From Lingula anatina (lineage: Eukaryota > Brachiopoda > Lingulata > Lingulida > Lingulidae), in contig NW_019776024.1 of NCBI RefSeq assembly GCF_001039355.2, positions 195,724-259,723 on the forward strand: a stretch of DNA of 64,000 nt, written 5' to 3'. Within the stretch, counting starts at the first letter, position 1; every line of letters begins with the position of its first letter. A model generated the notes under the pieces. That model did no database searches. It saw nothing but the letters and a program-made list of their open reading frames with translations, and was not told where the DNA came from. The translations under genes were made by a program, and so were the position numbers. Positions 35,901-49,076 of this stretch are shown here, piece after piece.

Positions 35901-38900
35901 GAACACGGTGACGTACAATATTGTATAAACTATAATTGCCGTAATAAAGTCCAGTCCAGACAGGTGTTGCGGTTTTTAACCCGTCTCCAAGCTCGTTTAC
36001 TATAAAAACGCACTGAGGAATGGAAAAAACACTTGCAGTTAAGATGCAGGTTAAATGTTATGAATGTTGTCAAAGCTGTCAGTCAGTCTTCTAGTGCTCA
36101 CAGCGGTCGTCCTGCCAAAAATGCCCTTTTCTTTTTGACTTACTTTTTTCCTTGGACGCTCCAACAGCTGATGAACCTTGTTAGTTCAAGTACAGCTGTT
36201 ACTTGGGAGATTTTTTTTGTCAAGATATTCCACAAGCAACAAGGCTGGTTTTTAGAGATAAGTTATTTCATCCGAAGCAAAAGCTGCTATTTCGTCAATA
36301 ATGTAAAGTTAAGAGGGCTAATTTGTGGTAGACTTCATTCATACTAATGTAATAAGGTCCGTAACACTACAAAGATAGACACAATAAACCCAGTAACTGG
36401 TAATTTTGATACCAAAAGACAAATTGCAGACATTTCCTCTCATGACAATAAATGTTCTCTGATTACCTAAATTACTGGTTAACCACACTATTTAATGATA
36501 AGATTTATCTATGTTTCTTGTGATCATATTTGATTACAGTGCAGACGACCAGCCATGACGGCTTGTCCGCCTTGGAAGCATGCACGGCGTTGGAATGGCA
36601 AATATGACAGGGCATTCACTGGCGCCGATTTCAGCATTTCCAAATATCTACGTTGTTGAAAACAAACGCAGTGTTTGTTGTTCCAACAACAACAAAAAAA
36701 GTCGTCGCTCTTATGTCTACTCGGTGACCCGAAAATTAAGCTAAAGATGATCACGCTAACAATGACCTGTTTTTATTTTAGCATCCTAAGAATGAAGCTT
36801 CGTGTTTTACAGATGCCAGGGGTGGCATGGTAAACAGGGGGAAGGGGGTCGCACATTTTAATTTCACATAATTTATTTCCTCAAGCCATATGACTCATCT
36901 GTTACTTGATTATCGAATGTCATCTGGGGGAAGACGATGCTCCTCTATTAATAACCCTGTATGTCATTTCCCTGCATATCAAACAGGTGTTCCGCCTGGT
37001 CTTTCTACCTGCGTGCAGGTGGAAGGCATGTGGTCAGCAGAGACTGGGGAGGCAGTTGGACCTTCACATGCCGTTTCTATTTTTTCATTTCCTCTGCTGT
37101 GCTTTGAAATCAATTACACCGCTCAGAAATACATTCCGAGGTCTTATCGCGAAAGATGGATCTCATTTCGACTGGTAAATGTTCTAAAAATATCCTGTCT
37201 GGCCAATTTGGTTTGACCATTACGGACAGTGCGGATAAAAGGACCCTTTGGACCAAAGGCAAAAACAAAGTTGTATAACTTGTTTTTGATACGCGTTCCA
37301 CTTTTCAACTTGAGGGTTAATAAATGTCAACTTAAAGCGTTTTGTTTCTTATTTGGTCTAGGAATGTAATTTATGGTGCGGTCAATACGGGTCAGTTAAA
37401 TATGTCTCTGTCTAGGTGCCCATAATAGTCTATAAATGAAGGCACTGGACTGCGGTGTGCCACCAGTTATATTTCTTATATACACATCTTTTTATTAAAA
37501 AAAGGGCATCATTAGTTATCACGACTGTTACTTTACGATACAGATAAAATGTATTCTGATATCAAAACTTGATTCATTGTTTACTGCTATAATCCACCTA
37601 AGGATAGTTCATGATTAAGCAATTCGTCAAGTTATCTTTCTTTGATGGACAAATATTAAAGCCGCCCTAATCTGTATAGTTATATAATTTTTGTACAAAT
37701 TATTACACCTCTCAAGGATATAAACAAATAACCGTGTAAGCATATAACTAAACTAGCTTGTTAATAAGTTAACGAATACATCAGGGACCCAGGGGGAGCG
37801 GTAATATGAGCGTCATCTATTTAATCTTACACCTTGATTACATTGTCACCAACACTTGAAACGTGCCGGGGGCTTTGTGTTCTAGCATTAGCCATGATTT
37901 CATATCTCTTCGGTTGCCCCATCAACGTCGAAACCTTAAAATTCATCTAACGTACATGAGAATGTTTGTAAACAAACTGCGTTAGATTATATGCACAGGT
38001 GCAGAAGGTTCTTGATCCTTTTCAAATTTTAATACATTTCATTATGCATATAATAAACTTTTTACATCTGAAGAAGCGGTAAAAACGAGCAAACACTAAA
38101 ACCCAGGACAATGTCTAGTTTTCCTACGCAATTCACATTTATGAAGGAACTCCCAAAGAGCCCAATACACAGATTCGCTGACACAATAAAAACAAGTTCA
38201 ATCTAAATATCAAATGTCGAAGTTTAAGCCTTTACCCGTTTTTACTCTAGGCATTCAATCTATGAATCACGAGCTGCGTGCAAGAAGTAGACAGAAACAA
38301 AAAGAGGTCGAACACTTTTCCTGTTCACACCTTCTCTGGCCGCAATAATAAGAAGATGCTAATTAGGGAACAGACGATAAGGGGGTAATTGATGCCTTAA
38401 TTGATGCTTCTGAATCGCTTAGAAGTAATGGATATCCAGCGAAAGCGCGTGACTCATACAGGTGAAAGGAGGTCCTTTTCACACCTAATCCCGTGTTTTG
38501 TTTCCCCTCGTGTTTTCTCAGTGTTTGGATCTTTGGTCTTTGGTAGATTGTAGTCTGGTCAAGTGGCTATTTCAGTGACCACCGGGACACAAAAGCAACA
38601 ATGAGGACCTACACAATGATTACGTTAAATACTGTGCAATTATCCATCTAATAGGAAGACGTAAGCTTGCGTCACTTGCAAGTACAAAAGGTTAAGTGGC
38701 CGTTTGTTGAAGTTGTGAAATGAAATGCATAACATAGGAGGAACCCCCTGCATATGCCGTGCACTGCGTGTTGAAACTTGCATGGTTTAATGTAAAAAAC
38801 AACACACTGTTGCGAGCAATGATACAGTAACAGGGAGTATAAACAACTACACCAAACTGTATAAAAAACATTGGTTAACTTAAGGTAAATATTCGAGCTG

Positions 38901-39095
38901 TGCGACTGAAATGTCCCCGTCATTACTGTCAGTCACTACAAAGAAGAAAACTTTGTTGTTCACTACAGCGTAGTGTGAGGGATCTATTTATTGCTCACCT
39001 GACTTTCCCGCTCTCGGACTTCCCAACACTGCCACCCTTACTGTGGTCTGTCCTCCTGTCATTTCTGTAGTCATCGGTAGTTTTTCACTTTTCAT
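29970..39095 (-). CDS. RERGL: RERG/RERGL-like Ras-family small GTPase
   Basis: Four coding exons: 38999-39095, 34489-34545, 31662-31738 and 29970-30407, giving 222 residues with consistent phases and large introns (4.4, 2.7 and 1.3 kb). Closest by eye to the RERG/RERGL group: VRFLTKRFIGEY, WADAFVVVYSICDRSSF, NKTDLDHRREV, and a basic tail with FGKNLVKRKPSI resembling the human RERGL tail. G1 is GSPRAGKS (25-32), so Pro sits at the Ras Gly12 position and Arg at Gly13. The G3 DxxGQ motif is replaced by D72-C-S-C, so the catalytic Gln61 is missing. G4 (NKTD, 132-135) and G5 (SA, 162-163) are intact. There is no CAAX box. This suggests nucleotide binding with altered hydrolysis, as inferred for other RERGL proteins. 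Whether it is orthologous to RERG or to RERGL needs a tree. Confidence 0.85.
31919..31969. repeat. (TTTA)n microsatellite grading into T-rich tract
   Basis: Tetranucleotide repeat in the second intron of the RERGL-like gene. Confidence 0.9.
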
Positions 39096-41325
39096 TTCTG
39101 TAGTATAAACAACAGTCCTGTATGGACGCTGCTTCAGTGTTTATGTTTAGGCGCTACTATTGCCTCTGTCCTTCGACAACGCACTTCACAACAGAAGGTT
39201 TGGACCCGCAAGTTTAATCCTCCTTAATAAGTGAAAGTGTAGCAACACTGTTACTTAACTCGACTGAGCCTCCTTACAGCACGACTTCAAATATTGTTCT
39301 GAATCCACTTCCCTGCTCAGCAATCTTTTAATCTGTCAGACTTCTACGGATCGCAGCAGGAGAGCGCGCATACATTATCAACGCTGTTTGCTCACCGTAT
39401 GATAAAATACCCACTCGGTGAAAGACGGCTCCGTAGGTCACGAGGTATAGCAGTCGACCAATCATGTTGCTGCCTTAATGTCTACAGGTGAGGGGAGTCA
39501 AAACCACTCTGATTTAGAGATGAATATATGATATTTGTATTCCACAAGAATATAACTCATTTCTTTTGTTCAGAATGTACGTTTTCTTTTAAATTCAAGG
39601 TGGGAAAAGACGCTTATTACTCTACATTATATATGAATTTTTGAATATGACTGTTAAATTCGTTTAATAAAAATATTATGCCACCCGAGTTGTTATTATA
39701 TTGATAGCAATAAAGGTTGAAAAGCTTCGCCAGGGCCTGTGTTCTGTTGTTTTTTTAGTCCTGTGGTGAAGTCAAATGCTAAGTATCGAGTGGGAAATTC
39801 CTTTCACCTAAGCTCAATCGGTGTAGAAAATCAAAACATTCAAGTTCTCTTGAGTTCACTATATAGAAAAGACCAGTGAATAGAAATGTTGCTCCACGAA
39901 ATTCTCTTAGATATTAAAACATTAGGAATGAAGTTAAAGTAATTGTCATGAGTACCTGCCATGTTTCTTTTTTGTGTTTTTTTTCTTGTTGGCTCGTCCT
40001 GTCCTCCTGTCTCTAGCAGTGTACCAGTACAGTAAATTTGTAAACAGACGAGTAGGGGGTGGAGGTGGGGGGTGGGGGGCAGCGATTACCGGGTAAACGG
40101 TACTAAAAGCGTCTCTAAGTTTGACGTGAATTTGTTTCTGGGAGCAAATTGTTTTTTTTCTCAAATGTCAAACAAACAGAACATACGTAAACAGTACATA
40201 TCCGACATGCCCCTTAAATAAAAGAGTAAAGGCGGCAAACTGTGCAACTGATAAAAAAACCGACATTTTCATTTCTCACAAGCTCATATGAGGTGTAAAT
40301 ATCAAATATAGCAAACAAACAAATTTGTCCCCGTTCAGTAATTTCATGTAGTGAACTTTTCTGCGGTGAAATTTGCTTCTCCTCGAATGGCAAATATCAC
40401 TACAAACTATCTTGTCCGTCGTGCCCCGGTAAGTGATTGAGAGGCGGACGGCAAGTACAAACCAGATCATTCATAAACAACAAGAAACAAGGTGGGGAGG
40501 CTTCAGCTTTGATCAATGAAGAAACAGATAAACAACAAAAAATGTTTTTGGGGGGAATAGGTTATCCCCTTTATTTACTGACTTGTTATTTTCTCAGAAG
40601 TCGCTTCAATCGTGGGGTAGTACGTTTGGTACTAACGTTCCACACCTGCGCCCTATACATCAACTGAATTGCTAGTTTCTCGGAATAACGGGCGTTATAC
40701 GATCATTACTGCGGCAAATGATAACAATTTCCATTGACAGTTTTAACGAATAAGTTAACCCTAAGTTTGCGTACGTTCCTCTGTAATTGTCTTCGAAAAA
40801 GTTCTATCGGTCTATGACCCCAGCAATATTGCTCTTTTAATCACAATTCTCAGCAATCACCACTTGACTTTTACGTGCACAAAATTTTATTGTTGATATT
40901 ACTGCGACCTTTCATAAGAATCGCCTATTCCCTGTGATGCATTTTGCCAATATTGCATATATATAAATCGTAAATTCGTTGGTTGAGGATCAAGTGCAAC
41001 GCGTTAAGGTTAGCTACGGAGCAAGAGGGTTGGAAGTCAAGCAGAATTACCTGTTTGAGTGTGTTTTATTTTACCATTCCTAGAAATAGCCCACTTCTGT
41101 TTAAAAATAAACGTGGCTGGCAAAGAGAGAAGTGTTTCGCATTGACCATGAAAGACTAACCGCTGCCGATTTTAGGCGAAATTAACAAAGTAATTGAGAA
41201 AACGAACCAGCTATATTCTGTTCAACTGGTACGAAAGGAAGCAATACAAAGTACCATGTTGCCAGATTAGCGCAAAACTAGTAAGATCACGACCTGCCTT
41301 AAAGGCAGAATGTATACGTACAAAT

Positions 41326-41359
<34 letters not shown>

Positions 41360-43287
41360 TATCCCTATCCTGATTTTTATCACACCTAAAGCTGCAAGGA
41401 AATTTTGGTTTAATTCAGAAAGAAAAAAGATTGAGAAGAAGAAACAAAAGAAATCAAAGAAAAGAAAAGAGACGGATATAGAACCGTGACAGAAAATGAA
41501 ACAAAAAAGATGATCACTTGTAAAACTAAAAAAGAACAAAAAGAAGCAATGACCTTAGTTTTCTACCAGCGAGATATTCGAACCATACATTCTATTCATT
41601 CCTTTGTTTTCAGATCAAACTATGTAAGGTATTAATTAATGATTCACCTTGCCCTCAGAAATGTGAACTGATAATATAAAGCGTTTGCGAGGCACGTTCC
41701 TACCCCTCTACAAGCCCATTCCCTTTAACACATGTATGTAACAAACATCCTGGACTGACGTTGTTATGATCTGAGTTCATAACACCTGGAAGGTGCACTG
41801 TCCGGTAGTGGTCAGTTGTTGAACGTGTACTTCTGTAAGGTGTTAATTTATTGGCCCTACAAACATGAATAGCTAATTAGGATCTCACTCCAGGCACACT
41901 TCAACCATATGTGATATGTCCGGCACATTCCACTGCGCCCTTGTTTGCAGAAAACATCGGAAGTAAAGCAGCTAAAACTACCTGCTTTGTTCCATGTTGA
42001 TTTCAATTATTATTTTTTGCATTCAAAAAAGTTGATTAGCGATACAATTTGTAAATAGATGTTTAATTTTCTTTTGCCATTAGCGAGTGCGCCTTCCAGT
42101 TGGTCTATCTGCTGGCCAACAAATATGTAAACGTTTCAAATTGAAACTATGCTTGTTTTAAAATTGCATTTTTAAGATACAGTAGTTGATAAATTGTTTT
42201 CATAGACGTTAGCTCTCAGTTCGTTTGAGGTTTGACATAGGATTCATGCGACATACACATGGCATCTTACACAACAAATCTGACCGAACCACTTTCCGGA
42301 AACTTCCTTGCTTAACATTTTTGTTGAATTGACAACGGTTTTAATGGTTAATTATACAAACTCAAAATAGGTTTAACTCCTAGAACCGTCAGACAAGTAG
42401 TAACGAATTACCTTAACAAGCAGCATGCACTTGTAACATATGCCCACGGCAACCAAATGTAGTCGAATTCCATTGCAATCTTCTATGAAACAAACATTAT
42501 GAACTTCCCTGTCATGTTTTGGATCTTACTGACCACATTAGGTAGTAGTACTGGTCACATTGTATGGACCAGGTGTACTAGCCAGATGCTCCATAATATT
42601 GTTAGAAAAAATATTTTAATTCTTATTCACTTTGCTAGCACCAGAGGAAAATATGTTTTCGCCTGTGCCATCAAATGAGAAACATATCTCAATTTTGAAT
42701 AACACAACAAGAACTTTTCCTGCATCTGAAGACCATTACGCTTTTTGTATTTGTTTTTGGACGGGGTTTGAAACGACTATAATGATCTAACATTCATAAT
42801 TTTTTGTCGAGAAGAAAATGTACTCGTTTAATATGTGGGTCCTTAACCTCTTGTTCCAGTACTTATCTCGAAATTGTAATAGAAATCAATAGCATCACCT
42901 AAACATTTCACAGTGTCATTGAAAACTGTTGAGAAGCATTTAAAAAATCACTAAGTTCGCTTAGTAACTGATTTCCAATTTATTCCCCCTTTTTTATGAC
43001 ATAAAGCCATTCACAAATCTAAACTACTAGCATTTTAGCTAAATAAAAAAGCACTTAAATGAACTTTTTGTGGCAGGTGCAGCTGCATCATCTAGTCCAA
43101 ATAATGTCAGACCATTATCCGTAAGTTACCTTTAGTATAACACTGATGAAAGACACGTCGAAAATAGTTTGTATACACAACCGTGTGCCGTACGTTTCCT
43201 TAAACCTTTCTGAAGTGGTCTTCTGGACTGGAAAAAAACCCCAAGTAGGGTAATCTGAAGACAGAATTCAGCCCAGGGCAGGTTCAG

Positions 43288-43639
43288 TGTAGGACGTTTA
43301 ATTCTTTGTGTCATATTTTCCACGTTCGGAAACTGAACCGGTTGTACGTATCACTGTTCATATGCTATCCTTCGAGTAACATCACCTTAGAGGGAAGGTG
43401 CAAGGTATCATTTACTATAAACAAACCTTAAAAACAGGTTGATACAAGTGTAATAACACACAATGTAGGACGTTTAATTCTTTGTGTCATATTTTCCACG
43501 TTCGGAAACTGAACCGGTTGTACGTATCACTGTTCATATGCTATCCTCCGAGTAACATCACCTTAGAGGGAAGGTGCAAGGTATCATTTACTATAAACAA
43601 ACCTTAAAAACAGGTTGATACAAGTGTAATAACACACAA
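43288..43639. repeat. 176-bp tandem duplication
   Basis: TGTAGGACGTTTAATTC at 43288 recurs at 43464, and the two 176-bp copies follow one another without a spacer and without an N. I see one substitution (ATCCTTCG against ATCCTCCG). It is recent or kept homogeneous. The unit is not obviously coding. Confidence 0.9.
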
Positions 43640-45149
43640 TGAAACCGAAATTGTCTTTAATCAAGAAATACTCGTTTAATGGAAAAGTACATGTTAACAT
43701 TTCAGTATTAACTTTCAAAACCCACTGAAGTATCGACTGAAGTTTTGTGCAACTATAACATGTAGGCCTACATGTACTAACATGTACGCGCTCGATACTT
43801 TACGTTTACATAGTGTCAAACATATCACCTGTCGCAGTAAAGTAAAAAACAGAATACCAATGCTGGACGGAGAGCCTGGGGTTTGGGTCATGGTAGTAAA
43901 GGAGGTGGGCGTAGATATAGGGTATTCAAGGCTTTGACCAGATTGTGGTTTCGTTATCTTTATTCTCTTGCTGAGTCTAAAGGTTTTTTCGCTGGATTTG
44001 AATCTCAGCTTGGGTCCGAGTATTTTGGGTTCACAAGACAGCAAAAATTACATTCAGTGAAAAACTTAAAGTTTTTTTCGCTGCCCACTTCAAAGGCACA
44101 CCTATCAACGTACTAACACGAAGGAGCAACGAGTGTAAGCAGGTTCTCAATCTACTTTCGATATTGAAAAAAAAAAGGAGTAAGTGTCTAAAATGCGTTG
44201 GCAACTCCAGGTTAACCGCAGGCAGTTCTGTGATGTCTTGATTGGAGCCTCTATGGTTAAATAAATATAACTGACTGTATCTTAGCGGTATCTTGTTAGG
44301 CAACATGTCAGTTAATTAATTTACACGATGCCAGATCATTTGATACGCAAAATATGTAGAGACGGTACCCTAGAGCGGTTTTGTATCAATTTGTAGAAAA
44401 CAATAATTTTGTGCTTTCGACGGTCGATTTGAAGCAGTCTCTCGGTCTAAGGCTCCTAAGAAAGCTTGATGTTAATTTCTTAAAGATGATTTAAAATCAA
44501 GCCATTAAGGTGAACTTGTCTTTATGAAGTTTGATGAACTACAGTCTATAGTTTATAACCTATAACCTAACAATCATGAAGCATCGCAATTTTTGAAATC
44601 AACAGAAACGCGAATTTTTACCCGGAAGGTTAAATAGAGCTCTGCGTCTAATTAATGACTTGACTGGTGCTATATTGCCGTTAAGTGCATGTTTACTATC
44701 GGCTACCGGTACCACGCCTTACCTAAGATATAGATGGTAAATATTTACTCTTACCTGAAAGGAAACTTTTAAGTTTCCCATTCCTTATTTATAAAGAACC
44801 CTCCCAGGTAGGAATTCACTTTACTTATTCTTAGCATCATTTATAAACTTGTCAACACTGGATAAGTTTAAAAACTAAATTGGCGAGTTTGACTTTTTGT
44901 TTATGTCAAGCGGTTCATCAAAATGAGAATCTAATAAACACCTAACTGGCAAAATCAATTTTAAATACAGATGAAAATAAGCTGAATAATTGTAATCTCC
45001 CTCTATTCAAAATCTGTCATCCAGCAATTTAAAGGCATCTATTGATGTGTTTCATACACATCGTAATGATCATTACATCGTGAATGAAATTGTGCACAAT
45101 AACAGAAAATTACTGAATGTCTTTCGAAGATTGGCAAAATTGACCGACC

Positions 45150-45282
45150 AGATGGCCTTGTGGTCAGAGTGTCCGCCTCCAGAGCAGGAAGACGTGGATT
45201 CGACCCCGTCCGGGGACATACCAGTCCTTTAGACACAGTATCTACTGTATCCCACTTAGCACTCAGCACTTAAGGATTGTAG
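45150..45282 (+). mobile_element. tRNA-derived SINE
   Basis: A box A-like TGGCCTTGTGGTCAGAG (from 45153) and a box B-like GTGGATTCGACCCC (45194-45207) are spaced as in a tRNA gene, but a clean cloverleaf is not formed. After the head comes GGGGACATACCAGTCCTTTAG, then CCACTTAGCACTCAGCACTTAAGG, a body type I recall from SINE families widespread in invertebrates. RNA polymerase III transcription in the past is implied by the boxes. The 3' end and tail are not well defined. Confidence 0.65.
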
Positions 45283-45461
45283 CAGGGGTAAAGTTTCTGG
45301 TCTGGTAGAGAAAGATATTTTAGTTTGCTAACTTTCAGCGCTTCATACGGCATATTGGGTTGTATCCTGCCCACGGAGGTGAAAACGTCAACACACAGAC
45401 TGTACCAGGGCCAAAACATGACCTGCAGGCGTCTGTAAACCGCGCTGAGAAGCATCTGTAG

Positions 45462-45629
45462 CAGGGGCAGATCCAGAGATATTTTCTGAGAGTCTTCCAA
45501 ATTATATTTGTTGATCCTTCCTCCATTTTTGACCGTTTTCCGACAGAAAAAATTAGATACCCGTCAATGTAAACTTGAAAATCTGACCGTCTTTCGGAAG
45601 ACCCAGAAGACGGCCTAAATCCGCCCCTG
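45462..45629. mobile_element. hAT-type MITE, 168 bp
   Basis: The left end CAGGGGCAGATCCAG and right end CTAAATCCGCCCCTG (reverse complement CAGGGGCGGATTTAG) are near-identical termini of the CAGGGGC kind seen in hAT elements. The flanking octamers ATCTGTAG and CAGTGTAG agree at five of eight positions, a decayed candidate for the expected 8-bp TSD. No coding capacity. Confidence 0.65.
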
Positions 45630-46486
45630 CAGTGTAGTGCGGTAAAAAGGAGTGAACTTTACATTAACCAGAGAGTGGTGCATGTAGCAATCGATATGAA
45701 GCACACCTACTGCATCCCCATGTTAAACACCCAGTGCCTTGCACCTTTCGTTTGCTGTTTCTAATTGCTTTAATTCACGACTACCGCACTGATATATGTA
45801 GAAAATATTTATGAAATGCCAATAATAGATTTCTGTATTTCAAGTTAGCACAACATTATTATGCACAGAACTACTATCTACAAAACGCAAATACAATTAA
45901 TGGATCGCGAAATTGTAGCATTGATATAAGATTTAAAAAAAAAAACGACAATAATAAAAAAAAAATCACATTATAATAACAGTCGAAAGAAAAAGGACTA
46001 GAAACTCCTCAGCAGCAATGCAAAATTTTAACAGCCCTAAGAATTCCTTTACTTTGCCCCAAATTAAATTTCCTTCAAATAACCTGTGTGTGTACAACTA
46101 CCCTCTACCAGGACTGCAGCTTAACTATGTTCAATTTTTATCTAACATTAGAGAAAAGTATCACGAATTAACCAGAGACATGTCCGTGTATATCTATAGT
46201 AAAAAAAAAACAATCTATAACCCTGGTTAAGGCTAGTCTACAAGTCACAGTTTGAAGTCCAGCTTCTACAAATTGCACGGTCAAAATATACCTGAATCAT
46301 TTAGAGGTCAAATCAGCATGCCTCAAAATATCTTGTAAGATTAAAGAGGCAGAATTGCAATAAAGTTAATTACATTGTAACCCTTGTCTCAACAATGTAA
46401 TATTTGGGTTTTTACCTCACCCATGACGTGTAATTATTGCACAGATACTACAAAACAATTAACGATCAGTGCATGCATACATTCAA

Positions 46487-46729
46487 CTACAACTTTCCTG
46501 TCACAATGTCTTCAGTCATATCTTCCAGGCGCACGTCATTAGCTGCTTTTTCTTCGGTCGAGGTTTTGGGGGATATTGGGTGCACCTTGTGAAACTTTCT
46601 TAACAGTTTTTGGTATTTAAAAGTCATATATAGCAGAAGACCGCAAAACAAAGCGGCTATGAGCCCCATAATGATGGCGACCACTCTGATACCGTAGCAC
46701 AACGAGTCTATTGTACAGTCACCCTCCAT
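46487..46729 (-). CDS. Small single-pass membrane protein, hypothetical
   Basis: An 80-residue ORF with ATG in a strong Kozak context (GCGAAATGG). A short N terminus with two Cys (MEGDCTIDSLCYGIR) is followed by one hydrophobic helix, about residues 16-38 (VVAIIMGLIAALFCGLLLYM), then a basic juxtamembrane stretch (KYQKLLRKFHK) and an acidic tail ending MTEDIVTGKL. The positive residues after the helix suggest an outside-N, inside-C topology. I know no family for it. GC and codon use look more coding-like than the surrounding AT-rich DNA, which is the main support. It might be a single-exon gene or one exon of a longer one. Confidence 0.45.
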   Translation of the reverse strand: MEGDCTIDSLCYGIRVVAIIMGLIAALFCGLLLYMTFKYQKLLRKFHKVHPISPKTSTEEKAANDVRLEDMTEDIVTGKL

Positions 46730-49076
46730 TTCGCCAGCAAGATAATTTTAATAGATACCAGGAGACAGATAAGCCTTCGAGAATTTTGGAAATCAATTTT
46801 CAAAATCCACTTGTTTCTTGGTGTTGTAAACCACAAGGAAATTGTTTAAAAAAAGTCTGTGATTTTATCCATTCGATCTTGACGCCATACTATCACATTT
46901 CATCAATACCTGCAATAGATTGTATCGAGACGCAATGTTGATTTTTACCGACAAGTTCTTTCCGCAGCCATTGTAACATTATAAAGCAGTCTTTCGGAAA
47001 TGACCTTTTGCTCCGTCCGGTGCAGCTGGCACCCCGAAATGTTTCATAAACTGGTTCTTTAAAATAGGGCTTTCAACAGATTCCAGCTACCGAAGTCCCC
47101 AAAACTGGACATGCACATCAATGTTTTGAAAGTTCAACAAACCCTCCTTTTGACAATCGTGACATAAACTTCATAACAGGAGACAGCTCTTTGTTACCTT
47201 GTCATAGGCAATGCTGCGTCCGACCATCTGCTAGCGGCGTAACAAACAGGTGTTTATTCAATGTCATGTGCTTTTCTATAAAATGTGCGCTCAAGAACAA
47301 ATGTGCATTTGAAAAAGGCAATCGGGTCATCCCATGTCTGCGTATTACATAGGCCCCTTTCGCCGCGATAAGAACGGTCTGCTATCACAGCGGCTAGATA
47401 GTTGCTACATACTGGCAGAAAAACAAAGATGTGAAGGAGCACTCCATCGTCTGCACGCGATTTTTCATATTTGAACAAACCACGCATTTCACGATAAAGG
47501 CAATAACATTCAAATTTTCAGACAGAAAAAATGCATTGGCTATATAAATACCAATACCACTGTAGCAATATAAAATTTAAAAAAAAAATGACAAGACCTA
47601 AAAAAAAAAACTTTGCTCTAGTTTTTCGCAGATTATACCGTCACTTCAGTTTTTAAAGCTGATCAAATAAAATATTTATCAACAAGGATAATATCAAGAA
47701 TAATGAAAATATGTAAACCTTTATTTTTACATTCTAAATATAATGAGCTACATGAGGTAAGTTATGTTAATTGCATCCTGTTAGTGTAAAGTCTAGTCAA
47801 TTTTAACTGCTCATCACAACAACTTGGTTGTGCTCAATAGTGAGCCTACTTAGGCCAACTGTAGAGTAGTAGTAGTGTCTGAACCATCTGACAACTATAC
47901 TCCCATATAATATATCAAGTATCACATTCCATGTGCATTGTACACGGCACTTTATCTATATTCTACCACTAATATAAGGCCATTTGGTTCCTATCATTGT
48001 CCATTTACCACACATAATAGGCTATGAACCATGTTATTACACTTTGATTAAAGTCACAAAATACTGGCAGTAGGTTATTAGCACTCCCAATACATGTTTT
48101 CTTGTATTTGCATTGTGAAATATAACAATACTGCTTATATAAATGTATCCAAATGTCTTGGATAAATATATACCATCAGATTACAAGACTTACACCCACG
48201 GAACACCATATTACCATTGATACAATACTGTAAATACTCACATGTATAAAATATAGTTATCACTGTAACTTTCACCATGCATAACAGAGGCTGCTTTATA
48301 AAGAAAGCATTTAAGTCACAACCTGGTGTACATATTAAATGCATAGAACATGCGCCAGTGCTTAAGGCATCTATAATGCACTTGAAACTTTTGATTTAAA
48401 AACAAAACAATCTTATAACTATTACATGCTAACAATAGCATCACACTTCCACAGAATCAATTTTTGTACCACATCATCTCAGACAACAGACACGCATAAT
48501 AAGGTGATCTTTGCTCATAACAATCAAATGTGACTGACATAATATCAAATAAATAGTTGGAGATCCTTTCTAACTCCCCATAAAACTTGAAATAACAAGT
48601 CAAAACAAAAAATGAACAGGGATTGACAGCATATCACCATATCGTTAGTGTAAGAGATGGAGAGAATACATTTTTTGCACTGTAATAAAACTATAGAGTA
48701 CCCTGCATGGTAACATAAGGTGTCCTGCACTGTATCTGGGGGTGTTTATAGTAATATAAGGTGTCATGCATGTAATATATGGAGACTTTTTATGTAATAA
48801 AACACCTACATGGTAATATCATGAGACAGTACTAGCATATACTTGGTATGACCACTAAGTAGAACAGTTAAAAATATTAACAAGACCTTGTTAAGGCTAA
48901 AAACTTCCAGTTTGAGATTGCTCCCCTTAATAAATGTCCAACAAGACATAAATTTTCAGTTATAATATTACATAACAGTAAAAATTCCAACCTGTTACCC
49001 TTGCACGTAATTCTATCAAGGAATTCTGCAAAGGCACTTTAAAAAAGAAATGTCTGATGATATAAGAATTCCACAA
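46730..49076. other. Intergenic; right part likely 3' UTR of FIP-like gene
   Basis: No further gene seen. The last few hundred bases before 49077 lie downstream of the stop codon of the C2-IPT-FIP gene and are presumably its 3' UTR; I could not fix a poly(A) signal with confidence. Confidence 0.5.

Larger units (their letters stand above)
39096..46486. other. Intergenic, no gene recognised; repeats only
   Basis: The 5' UTR and promoter of the RERGL-like gene lie at the left end. The rest has no ORF with protein-like character. It includes a (GA)n run at 41329-41357, a 176-bp tandem duplication (43288-43639), a tRNA-derived SINE (45150-45282) and a hAT-like MITE (45462-45629), listed separately. 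Confidence 0.6.

Noticed and set aside
39998-40085. G-rich tract as a G-quadruplex regulator
   Set aside because: Only three clear G-runs of three or more with short loops; no gene context.
43715-44044. 109-codon minus ORF faintly like the antisense of a LINE reverse-transcriptase tail
   Set aside because: The resemblance is confined to a Ser/Thr/Pro stretch; no RT motifs on either strand.
45153-45230. Functional tRNA gene
   Set aside because: Box A and box B are present but no proper acceptor stem or cloverleaf closes; a SINE head explains it better.
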